Assembly: GCA_944383895.1 (NCBI GenBank)
Contig: CALWRH010000011.1
Location: 1-59,787 of the forward strand
Direction of reading: 5' to 3'
Length of the DNA stretch: 59,787 nt
From: an uncultured Christensenellaceae bacterium
Lineage (GTDB): Bacteria > Bacillota > Clostridia > Christensenellales > UBA3700
Shown here: in pieces, positions 1-6,447 of the stretch
Layout of the letters: each line of letters starts with the position of its first letter
Numbering within the stretch: the first letter of the stretch is position 1
The notes under the pieces: generated by a model
What the model was told of the DNA's origin: nothing
What the model saw: the letters and a program-made list of their open reading frames with translations, nothing else
Database searches by the model: none
Translations under genes and position numbers: made by a program

Positions 1-180
1 GTGAGACCGAAAGCCGCAGGGTGAGGTCGAAGCAAGGAGGGGATATAGTAAGGGGAAACACAAATCACAGCGTATATAAGGAGCTTGCGACGATTAAGCG
101 TAGTGATTTTGGTGCCCCTTGCTAAAGCGAAGCGCGCGGATAACAGCGCATCTTTTACCCTGACAATTTTATTTTCTTTG
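1..180. repeat. Left-edge non-coding repeat-like sequence
   Basis: No credible gene is seen. A frame open from the window edge ends at a TAA near 123 and gives a low-complexity 40-residue tail without recognisable features. The segment around 107-121 reads GATTTTGGTGCCCCT. It resembles the right end of the palindromic element at 1430-1556, where GGGTTTTGGTGC is followed after a small hairpin by GCCCCT. I infer a partial relative of that repeat family. Positions 181-311 are AT-rich and hold only the promoter of the next gene. Confidence 0.35.
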
Positions 181-311
181 TTATTAAGTTGATATAAATA
201 CGAAATTTTGTAATATGTTTTCTATGTCAAATTTTTGTAATATCGGATATTTGAGAGATTTTAGATTATATGATAGGAAAGTAATATGGTATAATAATGG
301 CAGAGGTTATT

Positions 312-650
312 ATGATTTATCCTATTGTCATCAATGCGTCGCTTTTGATCATATCTATTTGCGCAGGGCTGTGTACGTTGTTCAGGCATACCGATTTTCC
401 GAGAGGTATGAGCGACGACGATATAGAAAAGTATAGGACAGTTGCTGCAAATCACTCTAAAAAGGTCAGAGGATGTGCGGCGACCACAATAATTACAGGG
501 ATCGTGTTTTACGCGCTTGTACCGTCGTTATGTTTTATATTCAACGTTAACTCAGTTGTAATGAGTATTTGCGCGGTCCTTTTTGCCATAGTTCAAATGG
601 CAGCCGTACAACTTGTATTTTCTGTAATGTCCCGTAAGCTCGGCGTTTGA
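312..650 (+). CDS. Small membrane protein, unknown function (112 aa)
   Basis: I do not recognise this family. The product has three hydrophobic stretches: residues about 2-20, 55-75 and 80-105. A short charged loop around residues 25-50 contains an SDDDIEKYR patch, so an integral membrane protein is likely. I chose ATG 312 because it has an AGAGG ribosome site at 302-306. The upstream in-frame ATG at 297 lies only two bases after a TATAAT (290-295), so it would be outside or at the very start of the transcript. The next gene has a consensus promoter overlapping this gene's stop codon, so the two neighbours may be separately transcribed although both encode small membrane proteins. Confidence 0.6.
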   Translation: MIYPIVINASLLIISICAGLCTLFRHTDFPRGMSDDDIEKYRTVAANHSKKVRGCAATTIITGIVFYALVPSLCFIFNVNSVVMSICAVLFAIVQMAAVQLVFSVMSRKLGV

Positions 651-675
651 CAAGTGTTATGCTTAGTGGTATAAT
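647..675 (+). promoter_or_regulatory. Consensus sigma-A promoter
   Basis: TTGACA at 647-652, a 17-base spacer and TATAAT at 670-675. The -35 box overlaps the stop codon of the preceding gene. It would drive the membrane protein at 699. Confidence 0.8.
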
Positions 676-698
676 CACATTTGTTCGGGTAAATTGAT

Positions 699-1229
699 AT
701 GAAATATTCTTTGAATAAAAACCATAAAATTTTATGCGGTATATCCGTCGGAGTTTTTGCAGTCTGGATGATAACGACTGTCATACTCAATTATGTTCTC
801 GAAGATATCGGGACAGCTTTTCTTTGGGCTGTGGGCATGGATATTCTTTGGTCACTCATTGCATTGATCCTGATAGTCAATCCTACGCCTAAAATTTTTT
901 CAAAGAACATTACAAAAGAAAACGAAAAGAGTATGAGCGATCTGCGTCGCGATATGCTTTGCGGCATATTGCTTGCAGTAAACATTGCATGCTTTTTGAT
1001 GGCTCTGTGCCATAATTTCGACATCGTACGCTTTATAAGCAAAGAAGAGATCGAAGCAGGCGGCTTTTATATTGAAAAAGTCGGCATTATAAATCTAGTC
1101 GGTATCTGCATGATGGTAACCGTTGCGGGACTCGGCATCAATTACGGTGTGAAGTCTAAAAAATTGCTGATAAAGCTGCAAGAAGAAAAAGAGCGCAATG
1201 CAATTTCTGACGAGAGCGACAACAAATAA
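699..1229 (+). CDS. Four-TM membrane protein, unknown function (176 aa)
   Basis: The family is not recognised. Four hydrophobic segments are visible: residues about 11-31, 42-60, 86-104 and 126-147. A lysine-rich loop between the second and third, and a charged C-terminus rich in K, E and D, are probably cytoplasmic. No catalytic motif is seen. The start ATG 699 has only a weak GGGTAA upstream, but the perfect promoter at 647-675 places the transcript start close by. It follows another small membrane protein by 48 bases; a shared role is possible but not shown. Confidence 0.6.
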   Translation: MKYSLNKNHKILCGISVGVFAVWMITTVILNYVLEDIGTAFLWAVGMDILWSLIALILIVNPTPKIFSKNITKENEKSMSDLRRDMLCGILLAVNIACFLMALCHNFDIVRFISKEEIEAGGFYIEKVGIINLVGICMMVTVAGLGINYGVKSKKLLIKLQEEKERNAISDESDNK

Positions 1230-1267
1230 AAAACATAAAAATTTAGTTTGTTTTTGATGAAAAACTC

Positions 1268-1296
1268 TTGACAAAACGCACGGCATATATTAATAT
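1268..1296 (+). promoter_or_regulatory. Promoter of tRNA-Asn
   Basis: TTGACA at 1268-1273, a 17-base spacer and TAATAT at 1291-1296. It lies 17 bases before the tRNA 5' end. Confidence 0.7.
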
Positions 1297-1312
1297 AATA
1301 ATCACGTTGCGA

Positions 1313-1388
1313 GCCTTTATAGCTCAGTCGGTAGAGCATGCGGCTGTTAACCGCAGGGTCGTAGGTTCGAGTCCTACTGAAGGCGCCA
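1313..1388 (+). tRNA. tRNA-Asn (GTT)
   Basis: A 76-nt cloverleaf with encoded CCA. The acceptor strands GCCTTTA and TGAAGGC pair with one G-T. The D-arm has AGCTC...GAGC, the anticodon loop is CTGTTAA (anticodon GTT), and the T-arm contains GGTTCGAGTCC. It has its own promoter and a terminator immediately after the CCA, so it is a single-gene unit. The last 14 bases of the acceptor/T-arm region are repeated at 1547-1560. Confidence 0.95.
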
Positions 1389-1426
1389 CAAAAAAAGACA
1401 CTCAATTTAGAGTGTCTTTTTTTGTG
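1389..1426 (+). terminator. Terminator of tRNA-Asn
   Basis: GACACTC (1397-1403) pairs with GAGTGTC (1410-1416) around a 6-base loop. The stem is extended by an A7 tract pairing with the downstream T7 tract, so it may work in both directions. Confidence 0.85.
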
Positions 1427-1429
1427 CCT

Positions 1430-1556
1430 CTTCAGTAGGGGCGTAAAACCTCGTGTTGCGTTGCAACACAGGTTCGCCCGAGCGGAGAAAAGATTAAAAG
1501 AGGCAGTAAATAATGACGCGAGGGTTTTGGTGCGCAGCACCAAGCCCCTACTGAAG
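1430..1556. repeat. MITE-like palindromic element with 13-bp terminal inverted repeats
   Basis: CTTCAGTAGGGGC (1430-1442) is the exact reverse complement of GCCCCTACTGAAG (1544-1556). Inside are two small perfect hairpins: GTGTTGC/GCAACAC (1453-1469) and TTGGTGC/GCACCAA (1527-1543). No protein is encoded. The right terminus runs into a copy of the tRNA-Asn 3' end (CCTACTGAAGGCGC, 1547-1560 versus 1373-1386). It may be a non-autonomous mobile element or a REP-type repeat. Confidence 0.65.
1443..1478. repeat. 36-bp direct repeat, copy 1
   Basis: GTAAAACCTCG, then the GTGTTGC-GTT-GCAACAC hairpin, then AGGTTCGCC. It matches 1592-1627 at 35 of 36 positions; the single difference is in the hairpin loop. 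Confidence 0.85.
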
Positions 1557-1591
1557 GCGCGTCAAAGTATAACAGTATCGTAAGAGAAGAA

Positions 1592-1627
1592 GTAAAACCT
1601 CGTGTTGCCTTGCAACACAGGTTCGCC
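1592..1627. repeat. 36-bp direct repeat, copy 2
   Basis: Second copy of the 1443-1478 unit with loop CTT instead of GTT. The sequence after it (1628-1700) differs from copy 1, so this is a truncated or divergent element. The rest of 1561-1903 is AT-rich without a gene I can support; a 67-codon frame at 1602-1805 is made of repeat sequence. Confidence 0.8.
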
Positions 1628-1903
1628 GCCTTGGTACGGACTTATGCGGGGTAGGCTCCTTGCTATTCCGTCGCTATCGTTCATTAACCCTCTTATTAAA
1701 TTTAAGACAGAAGTATGCGAACTAAACCTTTTAATTGCATGGCACTTAAATGTAAAATTTTATATCTTGCACCATTTTAATCAAACATTAAAAATTATCA
1801 TTTAATATTTCAATATAAAACAAAAGGAGAAATGCGTTTTTCCATCAAAAATCTTACATATATCAAATGCAAGATAAATTTTTCATAGATACAGGAGCAT
1901 TTT

Positions 1904-2740
1904 ATGAAAATAGAAAACAAGAAAAAACCTTTTGCGAATATTTTGCTTTATATTTCAGCTGCGATCGGAATCGTTCTGATCGCTATGACGTGTATCGCAT
2001 TGAAATATTATCAGAGCATGGACACACTAAAAAACGTGAAATTTATCGCTCACAGGGGGCTAAGCAGCAAATACTACGAAAACAGTGAAAAAGCTTTTCT
2101 TGCGGCGGCAAAAAGCGATTTCTTTTACGGCATAGAGACGGACGTATATTTTACCGCGGACAACGTTGCTGTTTGCTCTCACGATAACGATGCGTTCGTT
2201 GACGGTTCTGTTAAAATCACATCCTCGAATTATGAGGAAATCAAAGATCTGCCGCTCAAAAAAGACAGCTACGGCTTTGAAAATGCAGGACTTTGCCGCT
2301 TTGACAGATATCTTGAAATATGCGCCGATTACGGAAAAACCGCGGTCATCGAGCTTAAAGACTATTATATGAGCGAAGATGAAATAAAAAAAGTGGTAGA
2401 TATGGCAAGGTCGGTTTGCGGAGACGAATTTGTCATAGTGAGTTTTTCAAAGAAACATATACAAACCGTTCTGAGTTTTGATCCTGACGTCAAAACGCAA
2501 CACGTTGTCCAGAATGATATAAATATACAGACATCTCTTCTGGAGGGATACGACGTTACGGATTATTTCGGACACCTCACTAAAAATCTTATAGACGACG
2601 CGCACGGACAAGGGCGTAAAGTCGGAGTATGGACAGTGAATAACATTATGCTGGCGATAAAATACGCAAATTACGGCGTGGATTATATTTCTACTGACAA
2701 AGATTTTTCTAAGGATTGGTGGCAGGCTCTGTTGAAATAA
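1904..2740 (+). CDS. Membrane-anchored glycerophosphodiester phosphodiesterase family protein (278 aa)
   Basis: Predicted to hydrolyse glycerophosphodiesters to glycerol-3-phosphate and an alcohol, possibly in phospholipid or teichoic-acid turnover. One N-terminal membrane helix (residues about 12-34) precedes a GDPD TIM-barrel domain. Family signatures visible are AHRG near residue 50 (catalytic His-Arg), an EN pair, ETD near residue 80 (metal-binding Glu/Asp), SHDND (second catalytic His), an ELK motif in the middle and VWTVNN near the end. ATG 1904 follows CAGGAGCAT. The domain is near normal length. The catalytic domain should face outside the cell, a topology inference. It stands alone between the repeat region and thioredoxin. 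Confidence 0.85.
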   Translation: MKIENKKKPFANILLYISAAIGIVLIAMTCIALKYYQSMDTLKNVKFIAHRGLSSKYYENSEKAFLAAAKSDFFYGIETDVYFTADNVAVCSHDNDAFVDGSVKITSSNYEEIKDLPLKKDSYGFENAGLCRFDRYLEICADYGKTAVIELKDYYMSEDEIKKVVDMARSVCGDEFVIVSFSKKHIQTVLSFDPDVKTQHVVQNDINIQTSLLEGYDVTDYFGHLTKNLIDDAHGQGRKVGVWTVNNIMLAIKYANYGVDYISTDKDFSKDWWQALLK

Positions 2741-2762
2741 AGGCAGAAAATATTTCGCTTAT

Positions 2763-2803
2763 GTGACAAAGTTACGGAAAAAAGTTTTTTATTGCAATAT
2801 AAT
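2763..2803 (+). promoter_or_regulatory. trx promoter with putative Crp/Fnr-type operator
   Basis: TATAAT at 2798-2803 has no matching -35 box. Instead GTGAC-AAA-GTTAC (2763-2775), an imperfect palindrome containing TGTGA, is centred about 41 bases before the predicted transcript start. That is the position of class II Crp/Fnr activator sites. A Crp/Fnr-family gene lies just downstream. Confidence 0.4.
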
Positions 2804-2833
2804 AAAACCATCAAAACAATTGAGAGGTGCAAT

Positions 2834-3142
2834 ATGGCAGTAATAAATTTGACAAAAGACAATTTCAACGAAGTAGTGGTCAATTCTGACAAACCCGTTC
2901 TTATTGATTTCTGGGCAGGATGGTGCGGACCTTGCCGCATGATGAGCCCCGTAGTGGACGAGATAGCGGAAGAACGCAGCGACATCAAAGTCTGCAAAGT
3001 GAACGTAGACGAAGAACGCGAACTTGCAGGACTTTTTCAGATCGCAAGCATTCCTACGCTTGCAGTTATCAAAGACGGAAAAGTCGTAAACGGTTCAGTC
3101 GGAGTGCGTCCCAAAAAAGACATTTTGAAAATGATCGGATAA
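2834..3142 (+). CDS. trxA: Thioredoxin (102 aa)
   Basis: Small cytoplasmic disulfide reductase that passes electrons from thioredoxin reductase to target proteins. The whole protein is one thioredoxin fold with the classical active site WCGPC at about residues 30-34, the conserved FWAGW stretch before it, and the cis-proline in SIPT near residue 75. Length is typical. ATG 2834 is preceded by GAGAGGTGCAAT, a good ribosome site. An upstream in-frame ATG at 2792 would add 14 residues before the normal thioredoxin start and lies inside the promoter, so I rejected it. No thioredoxin reductase is in the window. It converges with the Crp/Fnr regulator gene, with 15 bases between the stops. Confidence 0.95.
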   Translation: MAVINLTKDNFNEVVVNSDKPVLIDFWAGWCGPCRMMSPVVDEIAEERSDIKVCKVNVDEERELAGLFQIASIPTLAVIKDGKVVNGSVGVRPKKDILKMIG

Positions 3143-3157
3143 TTTTAAGTCTATTTC

Positions 3158-3814
3158 TTATTGAGAAACGGCGGCGAGTTTTGCCGCGTCGCAAATGGTT
3201 ATAGCCCCGCGCGAAAGAGATACGAGTCCTTCGTCAGAGAAATATCTGAGCATACGAGTAACGACTTCGCGCGGACTGCCGAGATGATTGCCTATGCTTT
3301 CATGAGTTATCCTGAGGGTGAGCGAAGATTCGAGATTGGATTCTTCAAGCAAAAACGAGGCAAGCCGTTTATCGAAACTTTGCCACATGATCTTTTCTAT
3401 CAGCCACATTACGTCGGAAAATCTGCTCGCCATAAGCTCGTTGGTGAAATTGGCAAGGGGTGCGGACGTGTTCATAAGCTTTTTGTAGACGTCGGCGGGG
3501 ATGATCGTTATTTCGGAGTCTTTTTCTGCAGAAAGAGAGATGTCAAAACTTACGCTGCTTATCATGCATGAGGCAGAAAACAGGCATACGTCTTGTTCGA
3601 GAAGACGGTATAAAGTGACTTCTTTTCCGTCGGGAGATGTCGTGTAAGCGCGTATCTGTCCCGAGCGAATGAGAAGAAACCCCGTGCACTCGTCGGAATT
3701 TCTGTGTATTATCTCGCCTTTTCGAAAAGATCTGTTTACGGCGGAGGAAACCAAGGCGTTACGTTCACTTTCCGTAAGTTTGTCCCATACAGGGAAGTAT
3801 TGTGAAAAATTCAT
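3158..3814 (-). CDS. Crp/Fnr-family transcriptional regulator (218 aa)
   Basis: Predicted DNA-binding regulator with an N-terminal cyclic-nucleotide-binding-like beta-roll (residues about 10-130) and a C-terminal winged helix-turn-helix (about 150-210; recognition region SIGNHLGSPREVVTR). The long dimerisation helix lies between them. The FNR-type N-terminal cluster of three cysteines is absent. Cysteines occur instead at ECTG, in DVCLFSASC and near the C-terminus, so a thiol- or ligand-based signal is possible but not shown. The start has TAGGAG six bases upstream and a TATAAT further up on the minus strand. The best candidate target is the adjacent thioredoxin promoter, which carries a TGTGA-containing palindrome. 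Confidence 0.85.
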   Translation of the reverse strand: MNFSQYFPVWDKLTESERNALVSSAVNRSFRKGEIIHRNSDECTGFLLIRSGQIRAYTTSPDGKEVTLYRLLEQDVCLFSASCMISSVSFDISLSAEKDSEITIIPADVYKKLMNTSAPLANFTNELMASRFSDVMWLIEKIMWQSFDKRLASFLLEESNLESSLTLRITHESIGNHLGSPREVVTRMLRYFSDEGLVSLSRGAITICDAAKLAAVSQ

Positions 3815-4132
3815 TTAGCAGCTCCTATAAAAATATTATAACATAACTTGTTTTGTATTGCATAAAAAGATCTGCATATGAAAGGTCATAGAGGCAGAAT
3901 TTATCTGCGCTAAATTCAGAAAATTTTCAAAGATACACTTAAACGTAAAATCTTAAAGACAGTGACTGCACGTTGATAATTGCTGACGCTGTTTTATACT
4001 GCGTTTTTATGGTTGTAAAATCATTTAATAAAAACAGATTTATTGCGTCAGCGATAATTGTTTTGAAACAATACATACATTTTCCGATTGTGCTTTTAAC
4101 TTGATAAGATATTTGCTATTATACAAAACGTA
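3815..4132. other. Intergenic region with an inverted repeat
   Basis: No gene is seen. GCTGACGC (3982-3989) and GCGTCAGC (4045-4052) form an 8-bp inverted repeat, with similar flanks (ATAATT on the left, GATAATT on the right), separated by 55 AT-rich bases. It could be an operator pair or a structured leader. The -10/SD region of the minus-strand regulator occupies the first 50 bases. Confidence 0.5.
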
Positions 4133-4161
4133 TTGAAAAAGAGCATTTTATCGGCTATAAT
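4133..4161 (+). promoter_or_regulatory. Promoter of the lipoprotein gene
   Basis: TTGAAA at 4133-4138, a 17-base spacer and TATAAT at 4156-4161. Confidence 0.75.
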
Positions 4162-4162
4162 A

Positions 4163-4189
4163 TAATCAAGCCTACAGGAGGTTTGATTA
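4163..4189 (+). promoter_or_regulatory. 27-bp palindrome overlapping transcript start and ribosome site
   Basis: TAATCAAGCCT (4163-4173) and AGGTTTGATTA (4179-4189) are inverted repeats matching at 10 of 11 positions with a 5-base gap. The right arm includes part of the AGGAGG ribosome site and the first base of the start codon. The expected transcript start (about 4168) lies in the left arm, so a repressor operator is more likely than an RNA hairpin. Confidence 0.5.
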
Positions 4190-5304
4190 TGAAAAGATGG
4201 AGAGTTTTAACGATAGCTGTGTTATTTGTCGCGCTGGTTTCTGCGCTTTTAGTTTCATGCAGCTCAGACGAAGGTAAAAACAACGGTCAGGCGGAGGATA
4301 AAGAATATACCGTCAGCGTAACGCAGTCTGACGACTATCAGATCACGCCTGAATCGACAAAAGCGAAAGAGGGAGAAGAAGTCCGTCTTACGGTAACCGT
4401 GCTTAACGAGGATGTTTACATAAAAGCTGTAAAATTCAATGAGTTCGATTGCACAAAAACGGATACGGGATACAAGTTCGTTATGCCTGCATCGGATGTT
4501 ACGCTCGTTGTCGAAACGGGAGAATACGCCGAAGTCAGAGAAAACGGAATAGCGTCTTTTTCTGAAAATAATGTTACGACTATTCCCGTAAACGGTACGG
4601 GTACTCAGGCTCAGGTCGGTTTCGATAAAAGAGTGTGGTGTTTCGATATCGATTTCAACGCAAACTATATGGCGGATCTGGGCAGCGAAATAAAGTCTTC
4701 GGATCAAAGCGTAATACCCGATTCTGCAATCACGGTCAAATCATATACTAAGGCAGATCTCAATATCGGCGGCATAAACGATTTTGAAATAGTGAAGTGC
4801 AAAGTGCTTTTCGATACGAGTAAGATAAGCGAAGGAACGACATGGATCACGATGGATTTCGTAAATAACAATTCCTCTTCGCAGAAAGGCAGTCTGTTGG
4901 TAAAAGTCACTGTTTGCGGCTATGGCAAACTCGAAATCGAAACGATGAACGAAACGCTTACGTTTGACGTTTCTGAAGTAGGGGACCCGGATGCAACGTA
5001 TACCGTGAGGATCTATGACGAGGACTTTATGGGAGGCACGACTCAAGGCGAATATGCAGGTTTTAATCGCACTTTAACTGCGACAGACGGCAAGATAGTC
5101 CTTTCTTTCGACTACGCTGTGGGTCACGTTTATCAGGTCAGAATAACCGCAGGCGCAAATGACGATTATATGACTTCGCTCAGGATTTCGGGCATAGTTG
5201 TTGCAGGCGGCGGATATACTGGCGATGCAGATTATGCGGGCGAGGGCGATCTCACGTTCAGTACCCCGGATTGCAATCTCGAGCTGAAAGTTTATACAGA
5301 ATAA
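4189..5304 (+). CDS. Secreted lipoprotein, unknown function (371 aa)
   Basis: An N-terminal signal peptide ends in a lipobox, LLVSC, with the lipidated cysteine near residue 24. The mature protein should be anchored on the outer face of the membrane. A short acidic linker follows. The first domain (about residues 38-105) reads like a bacterial Ig-like or InlB B-repeat-type module, with its typical ending FVMPASDVTLVVE. The remainder is beta-rich with no catalytic motif I recognise. ATG 4189 is chosen because AGGAGG lies at 4176-4181; a TTG two codons earlier has no ribosome site. It is probably transcribed alone from the 4133-4161 promoter. A surface binding or adhesion role is a guess. Confidence 0.75.
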   Translation: MKRWRVLTIAVLFVALVSALLVSCSSDEGKNNGQAEDKEYTVSVTQSDDYQITPESTKAKEGEEVRLTVTVLNEDVYIKAVKFNEFDCTKTDTGYKFVMPASDVTLVVETGEYAEVRENGIASFSENNVTTIPVNGTGTQAQVGFDKRVWCFDIDFNANYMADLGSEIKSSDQSVIPDSAITVKSYTKADLNIGGINDFEIVKCKVLFDTSKISEGTTWITMDFVNNNSSSQKGSLLVKVTVCGYGKLEIETMNETLTFDVSEVGDPDATYTVRIYDEDFMGGTTQGEYAGFNRTLTATDGKIVLSFDYAVGHVYQVRITAGANDDYMTSLRISGIVVAGGGYTGDADYAGEGDLTFSTPDCNLELKVYTE

Positions 5305-5394
5305 AAGAATATCGAAATACAACTCGAGAAAAACGCTGCTAATCGTTTGCGTTGCGACGAGAGTCAAGTCGGTTTAGGATGACAGGTGATAAAT

Positions 5395-6345
5395 ATGAAC
5401 GTATACGTTATATATAAGTTCAAAGATGCCGAACAAGTAGAAAAATTGCTAAAAGAATACAAAAGCAAAGACGAAAACGGTTTGCTAGACTTTTTCAGAT
5501 TCAATGCCGGAGAGAGGCATCGCATGTGGCATAAAAAGGCTGTTGAAAAAATGAAGAGTTGCAATATCGCGTGCTATTTTTGCAGCGCTGAGGGAAATGA
5601 AGAGTCTGCCGCAAAAAACGTTAAATGGGAGCTCGATCTCGCAAACAAGTACAAGAAAACAGTCTTTATATTTAATCTGAAAGGGAATCCTTCTGCTCTC
5701 GGGGGAAAAGAAAATCCGTTTGCAAAAACGATATTCGGGTTGGATTATTCGGGAGAGTTGCTAAACATCAACAAATACAAAGTGTTTGACGTCGGTTGCG
5801 CTTATGACGTATTGATGAAAGAAGCTCAATGGAACGTCGAAGATGCGGTTGTCAACAAGGATTTCGACAAGAAAGGACTCGGAGAGAACGAATATTACAA
5901 TCTGCTGCTTGAAGAGTACAAAACAATGATAGATACATCAGAAAAGCTTATGGAAAGGAGGCAAAACATTAGCAATCTGTATACGACTTTGTGCGCTGCG
6001 ATGGCAGCGGTCGTAGGAGCGTCGTTTGCCTTTGAAAATTGGCTGATCGTTGCGTTTATCGGAATTGTCGTAGGAATCGTTTTTATATGTATGTCGGCAA
6101 ATTGGCGGGCGTGCCTGAAGGCTTACGAAATGAATAACGCAGGAAAGTTTGCCGTAATAAACGCGATAGAAAAGATATTGCCCGCGAATTTGTTTGACAG
6201 TGAATACAGATACAATACGAAGAACGGTATAAAATCCTACTCTAACAGAGAGAAGTTGCTACCGATTATCTTTATAATTTTCGGCGTAATACTGATCTGT
6301 TTGGCATTAACGGTCATTTTCCTTATCGCGTGCGATGTGATATGA
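5395..6345 (+). CDS. TIR-like (ThsB/DUF1863-type) domain fused to a RipA-like membrane domain (316 aa)
   Basis: Two parts are visible. Residues 1-150 look like the TIR-like family of ThsB/DUF1863: an N-terminal VYVIYKF strand, a central strand (CNIACYFCS), then a VKWELDLA helix with Glu79 at the position of the family's conserved acidic residue, followed by the KKTVFIFN strand. Residues 170-316 hold membrane segments at about 195-213, 216-235 and 288-312. Between them is a conserved-looking pattern, W237, Y244, N247, KF251-252, IE258-259, LP262-263, that I associate with RipA-type membrane proteins. Family assignments are from memory, not a search. ATG 5395 has AGGTGAT upstream. A strong terminator follows. 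The gene stands alone. An NAD-consuming or cyclic-nucleotide-generating immune effector at the membrane is possible. Confidence 0.6.
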   Translation: MNVYVIYKFKDAEQVEKLLKEYKSKDENGLLDFFRFNAGERHRMWHKKAVEKMKSCNIACYFCSAEGNEESAAKNVKWELDLANKYKKTVFIFNLKGNPSALGGKENPFAKTIFGLDYSGELLNINKYKVFDVGCAYDVLMKEAQWNVEDAVVNKDFDKKGLGENEYYNLLLEEYKTMIDTSEKLMERRQNISNLYTTLCAAMAAVVGASFAFENWLIVAFIGIVVGIVFICMSANWRACLKAYEMNNAGKFAVINAIEKILPANLFDSEYRYNTKNGIKSYSNREKLLPIIFIIFGVILICLALTVIFLIACDVI

Positions 6346-6379
6346 AATAAAGCCGCAAATAACTTTTGCGGCTTTATTT
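6345..6379 (+). terminator. Rho-independent terminator
   Basis: A perfect 15-bp stem (6345-6359 with 6365-6379, core AGCCGCAAA) closes a 5-base loop. Symmetric A and T tracts would allow function in both directions. Confidence 0.9.
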
Positions 6380-6388
6380 GTAGCATTG

Positions 6389-6417
6389 TTGACTTTATTT
6401 TCATATTATTCTATACT
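6389..6417 (+). promoter_or_regulatory. Promoter of the CDF transporter
   Basis: TTGACT at 6389-6394, a 17-base spacer and TATACT at 6412-6417. Confidence 0.7.
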
Positions 6418-6447
6418 ATATAAAAAATTACGGGAAGTCGTATTGTT

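Noticed and set aside
215..436. 73-codon frame overlapping the first membrane protein
   Set aside because: Tyr/Arg-rich shadow frame with no ribosome site; the frame starting at 312 has hydrophobic helices and a ribosome site.
1142..1543. Minus-strand frame across tRNA-Asn and the repeat
   Set aside because: Its sequence (SRTRTYDPAVNSRMLYRLSY) is the translated antisense of a tRNA gene, a common false gene.
1602..1805. 67-codon plus-strand frame after the repeat
   Set aside because: It begins inside the 36-bp repeat, has no ribosome site, and its composition is that of repeat and AT-rich spacer.
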